This document shows, in pieces, positions 51,825 through 60,652 of a stretch of DNA of 64,000 bases. Under the pieces are notes generated by a model. It did not search any database, was not told the DNA's origin, and saw nothing but the letters and a program-made list of their open reading frames with translations. The first letter of the stretch is position 1, and each line of letters begins with the position of its first letter. Made by a program: the position numbers and the translations under genes. The stretch is taken from contig OZ245894.1 of NCBI GenBank assembly GCA_965229635.1, forward strand, positions 868,001-932,000, given 5' to 3'. The DNA is from BQJU01 sp965229635 (GTDB lineage Bacteria; Bacteroidota; Bacteroidia; Chitinophagales; Saprospiraceae).

Positions 51825-53453
51825 ATGTCCAGAGGCTATTCCTTTCTTCTATTCTCTTTTCTTCTTTTAAATATTCATTTCCTTAACGCCCAGCAATTCA
51901 CCATCACCGATAAGTTTGTTCCGACCGACCGCGACACCGTTGATTTTTTTGGTTCGGATGTCGACATGGAAGGGGACATTGCCATAGTTGGCGCTCTGGG
52001 TGATGGTGAGGATGAAAATGGCAGTGGACCTCAACTTAACAATTCCGGAGCTGCTTACATCTTTGAGCGCAACGCTTCCGGCGAATGGCAGCAAACTCAG
52101 AAGCTGGTGGCTTCTGACCGACAGGAAGGTGCCGAATTTGGCTTAAAGGTGGCCCTTTCCGGCGATTATGCTATGGTTACTACTATCCGAGAAACCCGCG
52201 ATGCTGGTGGAGCCAATGTATTGGATGACGCAGGAGCAGCTTATGTCTTTCAACGCATGCCAAACGGTACCTGGGAAGAAGTGCAAAAGCTGGTGCCTTC
52301 AGACCGAAGTGCAATTGACCGCTTTGGACGAGATGTGGATATGGAAGGAGATTACGCTGTAATTTCCGCTGCTGATGAAGACGAAGATGCCAATGGCGAA
52401 AACCTGCTGGTGAGTGCCGGATCGGTATATGTTTTCAAAAGAAATGCCGAAGGTGTTTGGGAGCAAATGCAAAAACTGGTGGCTTCAGATCGGGCAGACA
52501 ATGACCTCTTTGGCTTTTCGGCAGCCATTGATCAGGACTACATCTTGGTAGGGGCTCATGCCAAAGATGAAGTGGTGGACGGGACCGAGGAAAATTCTGT
52601 AGGAGCAGCCTACTTTTTCAAAAAAAATAATGCTGACGTGTGGGAAGAAGTACAAAAAGTGGAGGGAACCAATCAGGGCTTTCGCTATTTCTATGGTCGC
52701 GATGTAACCCTGGCTGGAGACTTTGCGTTGGTGAGCGCGGCGGAGGAAGATTTTGAGGCACCCATGGCCGATACCACGGTGGGGAGAGCCGGAGCAGTGT
52801 ATGTTTATCATCGCGATAATGATGGTATCTGGAACCTGGAGCAACGCCTGATTAGCGGAGATCCGGATGGCTTTGACTACTTTGGAGGCAAACTGGACCT
52901 GGAGCTTCCCTACGCCGTGATTGGCGCTCGTGATGGAGAGGATGCAGCAGAGGAAAACCTGTTGCCCAATGCCGGAGCGGCCTTTGTTTTTAAGCGAGGA
53001 GAAGATGGCAACTGGACCCAAATGCAGAAACTGGTGGCTTATGACCGTGCCGAGGCGGACTTCTTTAGTCGAGGCGTAGCCATTTCCAATCAAAATATCT
53101 TGGTCAGTGCCTTCCGCAACACTACCGATGGTGAAGGCAGCAATGCGCTGGATCGGGCCGGAGCGGCTTATAGTTATGAATTGATGACCACCGGCCTTTT
53201 GACAAATACCTTTCAAGTCGAACCCATCCTTTTTCCCAATCCAACCACCGGGCCGCTGACTATTGACTTACGTCAAAACTACGCCACCGTCACGGCAAAA
53301 CTTTTTACAACCACCGGGCAGCTCATTTATCAGCAAGAATTTGAACAGGTCGATCAGCTTTCGCTGAAAATGGACGGTACGCCGGGCGTATATTGGCTAC
53401 AGCTGGAAACCGATGATGGTCAGCAAGGGACGTGGAGTATTGTTAAGAAGTAG
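51825..53453 (+). CDS. T9SS-exported FG-GAP repeat protein
   Basis: A 542-residue secreted protein with a signal peptide (MSRGYSFLLFSFLLLNIHFLNA). Seven FG-GAP (integrin-alpha-like) repeats follow, each with a DxxDFFG-xVDMEGDYAIVGA start and an NAGAAYVFKR---GTWEQ-QKLVASDR end, forming a seven-bladed propeller (about 25-450). Asp-rich loops such as DGEDENGSG may bind calcium. The C-terminal T9SS sorting domain runs from LFPNPTTGPLTIDL to the end. Its role is probably surface adhesion or binding. It has its own consensus promoter and converges on lgt. Confidence 0.9.
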   Translation: MSRGYSFLLFSFLLLNIHFLNAQQFTITDKFVPTDRDTVDFFGSDVDMEGDIAIVGALGDGEDENGSGPQLNNSGAAYIFERNASGEWQQTQKLVASDRQEGAEFGLKVALSGDYAMVTTIRETRDAGGANVLDDAGAAYVFQRMPNGTWEEVQKLVPSDRSAIDRFGRDVDMEGDYAVISAADEDEDANGENLLVSAGSVYVFKRNAEGVWEQMQKLVASDRADNDLFGFSAAIDQDYILVGAHAKDEVVDGTEENSVGAAYFFKKNNADVWEEVQKVEGTNQGFRYFYGRDVTLAGDFALVSAAEEDFEAPMADTTVGRAGAVYVYHRDNDGIWNLEQRLISGDPDGFDYFGGKLDLELPYAVIGARDGEDAAEENLLPNAGAAFVFKRGEDGNWTQMQKLVAYDRAEADFFSRGVAISNQNILVSAFRNTTDGEGSNALDRAGAAYSYELMTTGLLTNTFQVEPILFPNPTTGPLTIDLRQNYATVTAKLFTTTGQLIYQQEFEQVDQLSLKMDGTPGVYWLQLETDDGQQGTWSIVKK

Positions 53454-53462
53454 CTGTTATGA

Positions 53463-54257
53463 TTATTTCGGAACCGGTCGGAACATAAAATACAGCCCCA
53501 CGATAAAAAACGGGATGCTCAACAACTGGCCGGTAGTCAGCACATTGCCGAAGGCGCTCTGGAAGCCACCCTGGTCGCTTTTAATGTATTCCAGCACAAA
53601 CCGGAATCCCCAGATCAGTACCATAAACAGCCCGAAGAGATAGCCGAGCTTGTGGCGCTTATTGGTATACCAGTAGGTGTAGTAAAGAATGGCAAAAGAG
53701 ATTAGGTAGGAAATGGATTCATATAGCTGTACCGGATGGCGGGGCACAGCATCCACTTTCGTGAAAATGAAGGCCCAGGGGACCTCCGTAGGCAAGCCGA
53801 TGATTTCGGAGTTCATCAAATTGCCCAAACGGATAAAACAGCCTGCCAATGCCGTGGGTACCACCACCTTATCCAGAATCCAGAGGATGGATTTTTTGGT
53901 GACCCTTCTGGAAAATACCCATAAAGCCAGGATGATGCCGATTGCGCCACCGTGGCTGGCCAGTCCACCGCGCCATACCATTGGGATTTCTGTCAGATGT
54001 TCCGAATAGTAGTCCCATTCATAGAAAAAGACGTGACCAAGCCTTGCGCCCAGTACCGTACCCACCACCATGTAGATGAAGGCATTATCGAGCCATTCCT
54101 CCGGCGCCTTTTCCGCTTCAAACATCTTGCGAACGATGTAGAGCCCGATGAGAAACCCCAGGGCAAAGAAGAGTCCATACCAGCGCAGGGTAATGGGGCC
54201 AATGCTAAATATTTCGGGCGAGGCGTTCCAGGTGATGTAGGCCATCAGGTTTTGCAT
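53463..54257 (-). CDS. lgt: Prolipoprotein diacylglyceryl transferase
   Basis: A 264-residue inner-membrane enzyme that adds diacylglycerol to the lipobox Cys of prolipoproteins, the first step of lipoprotein maturation. Seven hydrophobic segments are visible. Catalytic signatures: WRGGLASHGGAIG (about 100), GCFIRLGNLMNSEIIG (about 140), and RHPVQLYESISYL (about 180). The start ATG at 54257 (MQNLMAYITWN) is preferred over an upstream TTG. The many lipoproteins in this window depend on it. It converges on the FG-GAP gene, 9 bp away. Confidence 0.95.
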   Translation of the reverse strand: MQNLMAYITWNASPEIFSIGPITLRWYGLFFALGFLIGLYIVRKMFEAEKAPEEWLDNAFIYMVVGTVLGARLGHVFFYEWDYYSEHLTEIPMVWRGGLASHGGAIGIILALWVFSRRVTKKSILWILDKVVVPTALAGCFIRLGNLMNSEIIGLPTEVPWAFIFTKVDAVPRHPVQLYESISYLISFAILYYTYWYTNKRHKLGYLFGLFMVLIWGFRFVLEYIKSDQGGFQSAFGNVLTTGQLLSIPFFIVGLYFMFRPVPK

Positions 54258-54331
54258 AATTGGATACGGTTTTGACAATCGAGATCGTAAAGGTCAGAAA
54301 AAATCCTCCTTTGACAAAGCCGGGCGAACAA

Positions 54332-55192
54332 TTAGAGCAATTCCATTTGGGAGGTCTTTAGTTTATTGGTATAGATTTCCAGTCCCTTGTCGTTTTTGAT
54401 AATCCTGGAGCCAAAGTGGTTACGGTTAAAAATGATGATTTCATCCTCACTGAACATCACCCTTTTTAATAAATGTTTTCGTCCCCAGCTTCTCCGCCAA
54501 ATTTCGATCAGTTGCTCCTTTCCATTCAGGCTGATGATATAGCCATTGTCAAGGTGTACGCCATCGGCCGCCAGCTTGAAGGTGTTGTTTCTGTGGCGAA
54601 ATTTCTCCACATAGAGCCCATCTTCTTTCTTCTCCAGCTGCTTGAGCACTCTACCTCTTCTATTTAAGTAGGCAGCCTGCTCTTCATTCTGGTAAATGCT
54701 GTAGCACAGCCGATCACCTTCAAACACCTGGATGGTATCGCTGTGAGATTTGACGGTCAGGCATCGTTGTCGCTGATTGCCAAAAATATTGGTCCACTCA
54801 TTACAGATGTCCGTACTGTCCCTCGACTTGAAGGAGATATCTCCTCCCCAAATCAGGTTTGAAGTCGATTTGATTTTAAACTGCTCCAGATGTTGTATAC
54901 CGAGGAAATAGTCCAGCCGAAGACTAAGGTTTCGGTTAAAATCGTAAAAAAGGCCGTTGCCAAGATCAAAGCCCATAGGGTGGTAATCTACCTTCCTTGT
55001 CTCAGTGGTCGAATCGTTGACACAATCTTCATAGGTTTGGCGGATAATATCCTGACGTAGGAAGAGTAATTCAGTACTGGCTTCCAACATCAGTGGGTTG
55101 ACGCGTTTGGCTTTCGCCAAATTGATGTCCATGCTTTCCCATGCGGCACAGCTGCTAAGTAATAACAGGTAGGAGAGTAAGCATTTTTTCAT
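54332..55192 (-). CDS. Lipoprotein of unknown function
   Basis: A 286-residue protein with a lipoprotein signal (MKKCLLSYLLLLSSC, Cys15). The remainder is soluble and rich in charged residues, with beta-type periodicity: FDLGNGLFYDFNRNLSLRLDYF, NLIWGGDISFKSRDS, GLYVEKFRHRNNTFKLAADG, NGYIISLNGKEQLIEIW, EDEIIIFNRNHFGSRII. No family is recognised. The segment encoding INLAKAKRVN contains a perfect copy of the TTTGGC-TTTC-GCCAAA palindrome (55106-55121). Confidence 0.65.
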   Translation of the reverse strand: MKKCLLSYLLLLSSCAAWESMDINLAKAKRVNPLMLEASTELLFLRQDIIRQTYEDCVNDSTTETRKVDYHPMGFDLGNGLFYDFNRNLSLRLDYFLGIQHLEQFKIKSTSNLIWGGDISFKSRDSTDICNEWTNIFGNQRQRCLTVKSHSDTIQVFEGDRLCYSIYQNEEQAAYLNRRGRVLKQLEKKEDGLYVEKFRHRNNTFKLAADGVHLDNGYIISLNGKEQLIEIWRRSWGRKHLLKRVMFSEDEIIIFNRNHFGSRIIKNDKGLEIYTNKLKTSQMELL

Positions 55193-55526
55193 AAGAGCAC
55201 GTTTGTAATTGACAATACGCTAAAAATAGGGCTTACCCCTAATGCAGGCAAGTGGAAATGCGAGGGTGGTGACTGGTTTAACGCATTTTTAACCGGGCTC
55301 ATCGTCTTAACAATTGAATGTTAAAGCAGAATTTTCAGAATTGGAGCAGAATTTTCAGAATTATGAAATTTGCAGAATGATCTTAGGTGTTAGGCGTCGG
55401 GAATTAGGTTTTAAGAGGCAGCATAAACATTATAAACTACATAAACCTCATAACCATTCCACACTGGCTAAACCGCCTCAACCGTCTCCTCCGCCTACAC
55501 TGTAAACTACCTCCTCCCCCGTCCAT
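55193..55526. repeat. Intergenic region with tandem and dispersed repeats
   Basis: No gene. A 20-bp-period tandem duplication of AGCAGAATTTTCAGAATT occurs at 55325-55342 and 55345-55362. Copy 2 of the dispersed repeat follows at 55369-55455 on the minus strand, matching 45546-45632. A short plus-strand frame across it (55314-55505) is low-complexity and is not called. Confidence 0.6.
55369..55455 (-). repeat. Dispersed intergenic repeat, copy 2
   Basis: On the minus strand it reads TTATGAGGTTTATG, then AGTTTATA-TGTTTATGC, then CCTAA-rich DNA with GACGCCTAACACCTAAG and ATCATTC, in the same order as copy 1 at 45546-45632. The central blocks are almost identical; the spacers differ. Confidence 0.6.
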
Positions 55527-56429
55527 CTACTTAAACCAATCAAAACTCACCGATGCCTCTTTCCCATAAGTTCCATCCCGGCCCACTGGCTCTACAATGA
55601 TCGTACTGTAATTCTGTCCGAGTTCCTTTTCCACTCCCCGGAACGAACAATCGGGTGTGGCGGCACTGCCCAGGAGCTTGCGTGTGCCATCCCGCAGCAG
55701 TTGGTACACATTGTAATATCCATAATCAGCCGCATTGGATACGGTGACGAAAATCTCTGCATCAACCTGAAACAGGCGGGCTTTGAGGAAGACTTTCGGT
55801 GAAAGGAGATTGGAAATCGGTGCATTAAACAGGGCCAGCTCACCGATATAGATCGGATTGCGGGTGTCCGTACCCGCGCCTACCTGGAGGCTGATCTGAA
55901 TAAGCTGTTTGCCCGCTCCGGTTGCCAGGCTGTGACGGGTATTGGTCCAGTCTTCCCCCAGTCGGATGGGGTACACGTGGTTGATACCATCGGCATATAA
56001 AAGTGAGACGAGCAGTTCGTGCCCCGGATTGCCTTTTGCTACCAACTTGAGATGGGTGGTTTGGGCGAGGATCAGGCAGGAACGGTAGAGTGGCAATACA
56101 ATCTGTTCGCCTGGCTGCATCTTAAGATCGAGGCGCAGGCAGGAGCCTCCGGTATAACTTTCGGAAAAGTCAAAAGAGGGCTGAATTTTGGATTCATCCG
56201 TATACCACTGCCAGGTCGGCAGTATGTCCTGCTCCTCAGGATTTCGCCAGGAGCGGTTGGATAAGCGTTTGCCGGCTTCGTTGTAAAAACGGCCTTTGCC
56301 ACAATTGAAATGGGTAACGAAAGGAAAGGAATTTTCGTGAAAGGTGGGGCCCGGGCCGTAAAATTGGGCCACGAGCCAAACCGGGAAAAGAGCAAATGCC
56401 AGCAACGGGAAGTAAATTTGTTGATTCAT
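55527..56429 (-). CDS. Exported protein resembling the beta-sandwich domain of GH85 endo-beta-N-acetylglucosaminidases
   Basis: A 300-residue protein with a signal peptide (MNQQIYFPLLAFALFPVWLVA). After it comes FVTHFNCGKGRFYNEAGKRLSNRSWRNPEEQDILPTWQWY. This strongly recalls the FNTGHG...W-N---QDILPTW segment that follows the catalytic barrel in GH85 enzymes. GGSCLRLDLKMQPGEQIVLPLY and the later SPKVFLKARLFQVDAEIFVTVSNAADYGYYNVY also fit jelly-roll and fibronectin-like modules. The catalytic barrel itself is absent, so hydrolysis is unlikely; glycan binding is inferred. It is divergent from nadB. Confidence 0.6.
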   Translation of the reverse strand: MNQQIYFPLLAFALFPVWLVAQFYGPGPTFHENSFPFVTHFNCGKGRFYNEAGKRLSNRSWRNPEEQDILPTWQWYTDESKIQPSFDFSESYTGGSCLRLDLKMQPGEQIVLPLYRSCLILAQTTHLKLVAKGNPGHELLVSLLYADGINHVYPIRLGEDWTNTRHSLATGAGKQLIQISLQVGAGTDTRNPIYIGELALFNAPISNLLSPKVFLKARLFQVDAEIFVTVSNAADYGYYNVYQLLRDGTRKLLGSAATPDCSFRGVEKELGQNYSTIIVEPVGRDGTYGKEASVSFDWFK

Positions 56430-56454
56430 GAGTTAAAAGTTTGACGATTATCAA

Positions 56455-56462
56455 TACTTTTG
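56455..56462 (+). promoter_or_regulatory. -7 element upstream of nadB
   Basis: TACTTTTG matches TAnnTTTG and lies 22 bp before the ATG at 56485. No well-spaced -33 box is evident. Confidence 0.4.
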
Positions 56463-56484
56463 GTACGAAACGAAGTTTTAAAAT

Positions 56485-58083
56485 ATGATCAAGACCGATG
56501 TACTCATTATTGGTTCCGGAATTGGGGGACTGACTACTGCTATCAAAATTGCAGAAAATCGGCCAGATTTGAAAATTACCATCCTCACCAAAACCAATGA
56601 AGGGGAAAGTAACACGCGCTATGCGCAAGGTGGAGTGGCGGCTGTGTGGGATCAGGAAGTAGATTCTTACGAAAAACACCTCGAAGATACCCTCGATGCC
56701 GGCGACGGCCTCTGTAATATTGATATTGTCAATATTGTGGTCAAAGAAGGTCCCGAACGAGTACAGGAGATCATCGACTGGGGGGCACGTTTTGACAAAA
56801 ATGCTTCTGAAAAATATGACCTGGGTCGCGAAGGAGGACATTCGGAAAACCGCATTCTGCACTACAAAGATTTAACCGGTTGGGAAATACAGCGTACCCT
56901 CATGGCCAAGGCCGAAACCATGAACCTTGACGTACACGAGCACTATTTTGCCGTCGACCTCATTACACAGCATCACCTGGGGTACAATGTCACTCGCCTT
57001 ACGCCGGGCATCACCTGCTTTGGGGCCTATGTGCTCAACAAACATACCGGCGAAATTGAAACCATCCTATCCCGCATGACGATTCTTGCTACCGGTGGTG
57101 CCGGACAGGTATACCGCAATACCACCAATCCCGTCATTGCCACCGGTGACGGCATCTCCATGGTTTATCGTGCAAAGGGACACATTGAAAACATGGAGTT
57201 CATCCAGTTTCACCCAACGGCTTTGTTTAATCCGGCGGGAGAAAATCCGGTCTTTCTGGTCTCGGAAGCGGTGCGCGGTTTTGGAGGCATTCTCAAAACC
57301 CGCGATGGCGAAGAGTTTATGCATAAGTACGATCCCCGCAAATCACTGGCACCGCGCGATATTGTAGCACGAGCAATTGATAACGAGATGAAAATGAACG
57401 GTGAGGAATGTATGTTTCTCGATTGCCGCCATCTGGATAAGGAAGGTTTTCTGGCGCATTTCCCCACCATTTACGAAAAGTGTATGAGTATCGGCATCGA
57501 TCCTATGGAGGACATGATTCCGGTGGTGCCGGCCTGCCACTACACTTGCGGGGGCATCAAAGTAGACGATCTGGGGCGCAGTTCCCTTAAATATCTCTAC
57601 GCCTGTGGCGAATGTACCTGTACCGGCCTGCACGGAGCCAATCGACTGGCATCCAATTCTCTCCTCGAGGCCCTTGTTTTTGCCCACCGCATTGCCGAAG
57701 ATGTGATTCAGCATATTGCCGGAGCCAACCTTGCGGAAGGCATTCCCGACTGGAATGCCAGCGGCACTACCGATCCCAAAGAGATGGTCTTGATTACCCA
57801 AAGCTTGAAGGAACTTAAGGAAATTATGAGCAACTATGTGGGTATTGTCCGCTCCAATGTCCGTCTCAAACGCGCATTGGACCGCCTGTCACTGCTCTAT
57901 CGCGAAACGGAAGATTTGTACCACACCACCACCATTTCGCCCCAGCTCTGTGAGCTGCGTAGTTTGATTACGATTGCTTATCTGGTCACCCGCTCTGCTA
58001 GTATGCGGCATGAGAGTCGCGGGCTGCATTTTACCACTGACTATCCCGAGAAAAAGCCTTTTATTCAGGAGTCCATTTTATAG
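56485..58083 (+). CDS. nadB: L-aspartate oxidase
   Basis: A 532-residue FAD enzyme oxidising L-aspartate to iminoaspartate for NAD biosynthesis. Signatures: FAD fold VLIIGSGIGGLTTAIKIAE (about 5), TKTNEGESNTRYAQGGVAAVWD, EGGHSENRILHYKDLTGWEIQRTLM, GGAGQVYRNTTNPVIATGDGISM, EFIQFHPTALFNP, EAVRGFGGIL, PACHYTCGGIKVDDLGRSSLKYLYACGECTCTGLHGANRLASNSLLEAL and the C-terminal helical domain with RGLHFTTDYPEK. Cytoplasmic; it acts with NadA, which is not in this window. A CWC-family gene follows after 25 bp. Confidence 0.96.
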   Translation: MIKTDVLIIGSGIGGLTTAIKIAENRPDLKITILTKTNEGESNTRYAQGGVAAVWDQEVDSYEKHLEDTLDAGDGLCNIDIVNIVVKEGPERVQEIIDWGARFDKNASEKYDLGREGGHSENRILHYKDLTGWEIQRTLMAKAETMNLDVHEHYFAVDLITQHHLGYNVTRLTPGITCFGAYVLNKHTGEIETILSRMTILATGGAGQVYRNTTNPVIATGDGISMVYRAKGHIENMEFIQFHPTALFNPAGENPVFLVSEAVRGFGGILKTRDGEEFMHKYDPRKSLAPRDIVARAIDNEMKMNGEECMFLDCRHLDKEGFLAHFPTIYEKCMSIGIDPMEDMIPVVPACHYTCGGIKVDDLGRSSLKYLYACGECTCTGLHGANRLASNSLLEALVFAHRIAEDVIQHIAGANLAEGIPDWNASGTTDPKEMVLITQSLKELKEIMSNYVGIVRSNVRLKRALDRLSLLYRETEDLYHTTTISPQLCELRSLITIAYLVTRSASMRHESRGLHFTTDYPEKKPFIQESIL

Positions 58084-58108
58084 AAATTTACTTTGGGAAA
58101 GACCTGAC

Positions 58109-58315
58109 ATGAATGAAAATAAAAACAAATATTGTCCGCGATGCGGTCTTGACTTTGAATGTAAAGCAGGAGCTGTAGGGTCTTGTCAGTGTGCCACAAT
58201 TTCCTTAACGGAAGAAGAAAGAGACTACTTGCAAGGTAAGTTCGATGACTGCTTGTGCCTAAATTGTCTAAAAGAAATCAAGACGGAATTTCAAAACCAG
58301 CGGTTCAGTACCTAA
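58109..58315 (+). CDS. Cysteine-rich CWC family protein
   Basis: A 68-residue protein (MNENKNKYCPRCGLDFECKAG...) with four pairs of Cys: CPRC, FEC, SCQC and CLCLNCLKEI. This is the CWC family, probably a small zinc-binding protein. It starts 25 bp after nadB on the same strand; an ATG inside nadB (57974) gives an implausible longer form. CWC genes often ride behind housekeeping genes, and the function is unknown. Confidence 0.8.
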   Translation: MNENKNKYCPRCGLDFECKAGAVGSCQCATISLTEEERDYLQGKFDDCLCLNCLKEIKTEFQNQRFST

Positions 58316-58344
58316 CTTGCCTCCATCGAAAATTTTTTACCCTT

Positions 58345-59208
58345 ATGAAACATTGGTATTTATTGATTTTTTTGTTGTCTACTGCTTTTGGAAATGCTCA
58401 GGAAGCTGCTCAGAACTATTACAAAATTTATGATACTAAGCAGCAACAGCTGATCACATTTTCAGAATTGGCAAGCCGGGTGGATGGCACGGATGTGCTT
58501 TTTTTTGGAGAAGAACACGACGATAGCCTCGGCCATTGGTTGCAGGATACCCTTTATACTTTGCTTTTGAACAGATTTGAGGACGTCGCCCTAAGTCTCG
58601 AAATGTTTGAAACGGACGTTCAGCTAGTACTGGATGAGTACCTATCCGGGTATATTACCGAAGATAAATTGATTAAAGATGGCCGGGCCTGGAAGAATTA
58701 TAAGGACCACTACCGCCCATTAGTTGAAAGTGCTAAAGAACAACAGCAAAGTGTGATTGCGGCCAATACGCCTCGTCGTTATGTCAGTATTGTCAGCAGT
58801 GAAGGACTTGACCGCTTTTATCAATTGCCTAAATCGGCCCACCAATACCTTCCTCCATTCCCGATCTATACTGCCGAGAAGGCCTATTATCAGCGGTTTG
58901 CAGATACCATGGAAGAGGTTGGACATCCGCTGGAAAATGACGATTTCTATCACGCCCAATGTACCTGGGATGCCGGGATGGCCCATTCCATTTATCAGTA
59001 TTGGCGAAAGCACAAACAGACCATGATCTTTCATCTCAATGGCCGATTTCATACGGATTATCAACAGGGAACAGTGACCCAGTTGCGGCGATTTTCACCA
59101 AAGATCAGTATTCGAAACATTAGTTGTTTCACCGCCGAGGATTTTGATCAACCCAACTGGTCTGAATATACGCCGATTGCAGATTTTATTATACTGGTCC
59201 GGGAGTAA
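58345..59208 (+). CDS. ChaN-family haem-binding-type exported protein
   Basis: A 287-residue protein with a signal peptide (MKHWYLLIFLLSTAFGNA); the ATG at 58345 is preferred over one at 58255 inside the CWC gene. It has the ChaN/DUF399 signatures: VLFFGEEHDDSLGHWLQDTLYTLLL (about 48), ALSLEMFETDVQLVLDEYLSG, VIAANTPRRYVSIVSSEGL, and a C-terminal MIFHLNGRFHTDYQQGTV. ChaN proteins bind haem and aid iron uptake in some bacteria. No lipobox is apparent, unlike classic ChaN lipoproteins. It lies 30 bp after the CWC gene. Confidence 0.85.
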   Translation: MKHWYLLIFLLSTAFGNAQEAAQNYYKIYDTKQQQLITFSELASRVDGTDVLFFGEEHDDSLGHWLQDTLYTLLLNRFEDVALSLEMFETDVQLVLDEYLSGYITEDKLIKDGRAWKNYKDHYRPLVESAKEQQQSVIAANTPRRYVSIVSSEGLDRFYQLPKSAHQYLPPFPIYTAEKAYYQRFADTMEEVGHPLENDDFYHAQCTWDAGMAHSIYQYWRKHKQTMIFHLNGRFHTDYQQGTVTQLRRFSPKISIRNISCFTAEDFDQPNWSEYTPIADFIILVRE

Positions 59209-59215
59209 AGAGACA

Positions 59216-60523
59216 TCAAAACATCTCCATTCCCATATACACCAGGATACCCGCAAAATACCCAACCAGAGCCAGCCAGGAGATTTTTTTCAGGTACCAA
59301 ATGAAATCAATTTTCATGATGCCCATCATCGCTACGCCCGCCGCCGAACCGATGATCAGGTTGCTACCCCCGGTACCGGCGCAGTAGGCCAGCAATTCCC
59401 AAAAGGCGTGATCCTGTGGGTATTGCTCCAGCGTGTACATGCCCATAGCACCCGCCACCAATGGCACGTTATCAACAATAGCGGATAGCAGTCCGATTAA
59501 GGTGTTAATAGCATAAATATTCTGAAATTGCTCATCCAGAAATACAGCCAGCTGTGTAAGGTGCCCCGCAGTTTGCAATGCCGCTACCGCCAGTAAAATC
59601 CCCAAAAAGAATAACACGCTCGGTACATCAACACGTGTCAAGACCTCCACTACGGAGAGTGGATGGCGCTGGCCTTCATGTTCTTTATTCCGGTGCAAAA
59701 TTTCGGTGGTAAGCCACAACACCCCTAGTCCGAGTAGTATACCCATAAAGGGCGGCAAGTGGGTTAATGTTTTAAAAATTGGCACAAAAAGCAAAAGACC
59801 GATGCCCATGGTAAATACAATGTATTTGACTCGGGATGAAACGGGAGGGTGATGGTCTTCCTCCTGCTGATTCTCGGTTTTTGCGCCAATTTGTCCCTTT
59901 AGGAAAAAGGAAGCTAACCCCACGGATACAAGCATCGATACCAAACTGGGTAAAAATACCGCTTTGATGATGTTAACGGTCGTAATTTCTCCACTGATCC
60001 ACAGCATAATGGTGGTCACATCACCAATGGGCGACCAGGCACCACCAGCATTGGCCGAAATAATCACCAAACCGGCAAAGAACCACTGGTCTTCCTTTTC
60101 GGGAATCAGCTTACGCAAAAGAGCCGCCATGACAATCGAAGTCGTAAGGTTGTCTAATACGGCCGACATAAAAAAGGTGATGCCACATAGTAACCACAAC
60201 AAACGTACTTTACTGGTAGTGCGAATGCTATCAGTAATGACCGAAAACCCCTGGTGGGCATCTACGAGTTCCACAATAGTCATTGCGCCAAGCAGGAAAA
60301 ACAGGATGCTCGATATCTCACTTAGGTGTTCCTCCAGGGATAAAATAATCCCTTCTCCGGGATCAGCTACTCCCGGAAAGATACTATGTTCCCCGATGAT
60401 CAATGCCGTCCAGCACAATACACCGGTAAGTATGGCAAATGCCGACTTGTCAACTTTGAGTGGATGTTCCAGAGCGATGCCGAGATAGCCCACAATGAAG
60501 ATCAGTAAAATGGCCAGATACAT
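59216..60523 (-). CDS. nhaD: NhaD-type sodium:proton antiporter
   Basis: A 435-residue integral membrane protein with about 12 hydrophobic helices. NhaD/ArsB-like signatures include LEHPLKVDKSAFAILTGVLCW (N-terminus), FLLGAMTIVELVDAHQGF, FFMSAVLDNLTTSIVMAALLRKLI, FAGLVIISANAGGAWSPIGDVTTIMLWI, and a C-terminal LIGLLSAIVDNVPLVAGAMGMY...FWELLAYCAGTGGSNLIIGSAAGVAMMGI. The D-N-L-T-T and D-N-V-P-L segments hold the ion-coupling Asp residues. It exports Na+ in exchange for H+, consistent with a marine or saline habitat. It converges on the ChaN gene. Confidence 0.93.
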   Translation of the reverse strand: MYLAILLIFIVGYLGIALEHPLKVDKSAFAILTGVLCWTALIIGEHSIFPGVADPGEGIILSLEEHLSEISSILFFLLGAMTIVELVDAHQGFSVITDSIRTTSKVRLLWLLCGITFFMSAVLDNLTTSIVMAALLRKLIPEKEDQWFFAGLVIISANAGGAWSPIGDVTTIMLWISGEITTVNIIKAVFLPSLVSMLVSVGLASFFLKGQIGAKTENQQEEDHHPPVSSRVKYIVFTMGIGLLLFVPIFKTLTHLPPFMGILLGLGVLWLTTEILHRNKEHEGQRHPLSVVEVLTRVDVPSVLFFLGILLAVAALQTAGHLTQLAVFLDEQFQNIYAINTLIGLLSAIVDNVPLVAGAMGMYTLEQYPQDHAFWELLAYCAGTGGSNLIIGSAAGVAMMGIMKIDFIWYLKKISWLALVGYFAGILVYMGMEMF

Positions 60524-60652
60524 GAGCTTTTCGGAGCAAGGTAAGCCAAATTTTGATCTGATTATACGGGGGCATGATTTTTAAAATTCTTTTAATATTT
60601 ACTTGATAATCACTGTTGTAGATGAGAGTAAAGCTATTGCAAATGATTGTGG

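Noticed and set aside
55314..55505. 63-residue plus-strand frame in the repeat region
   Set aside because: Composed of tandem and dispersed repeat DNA, with a His/Pro-rich low-complexity end.
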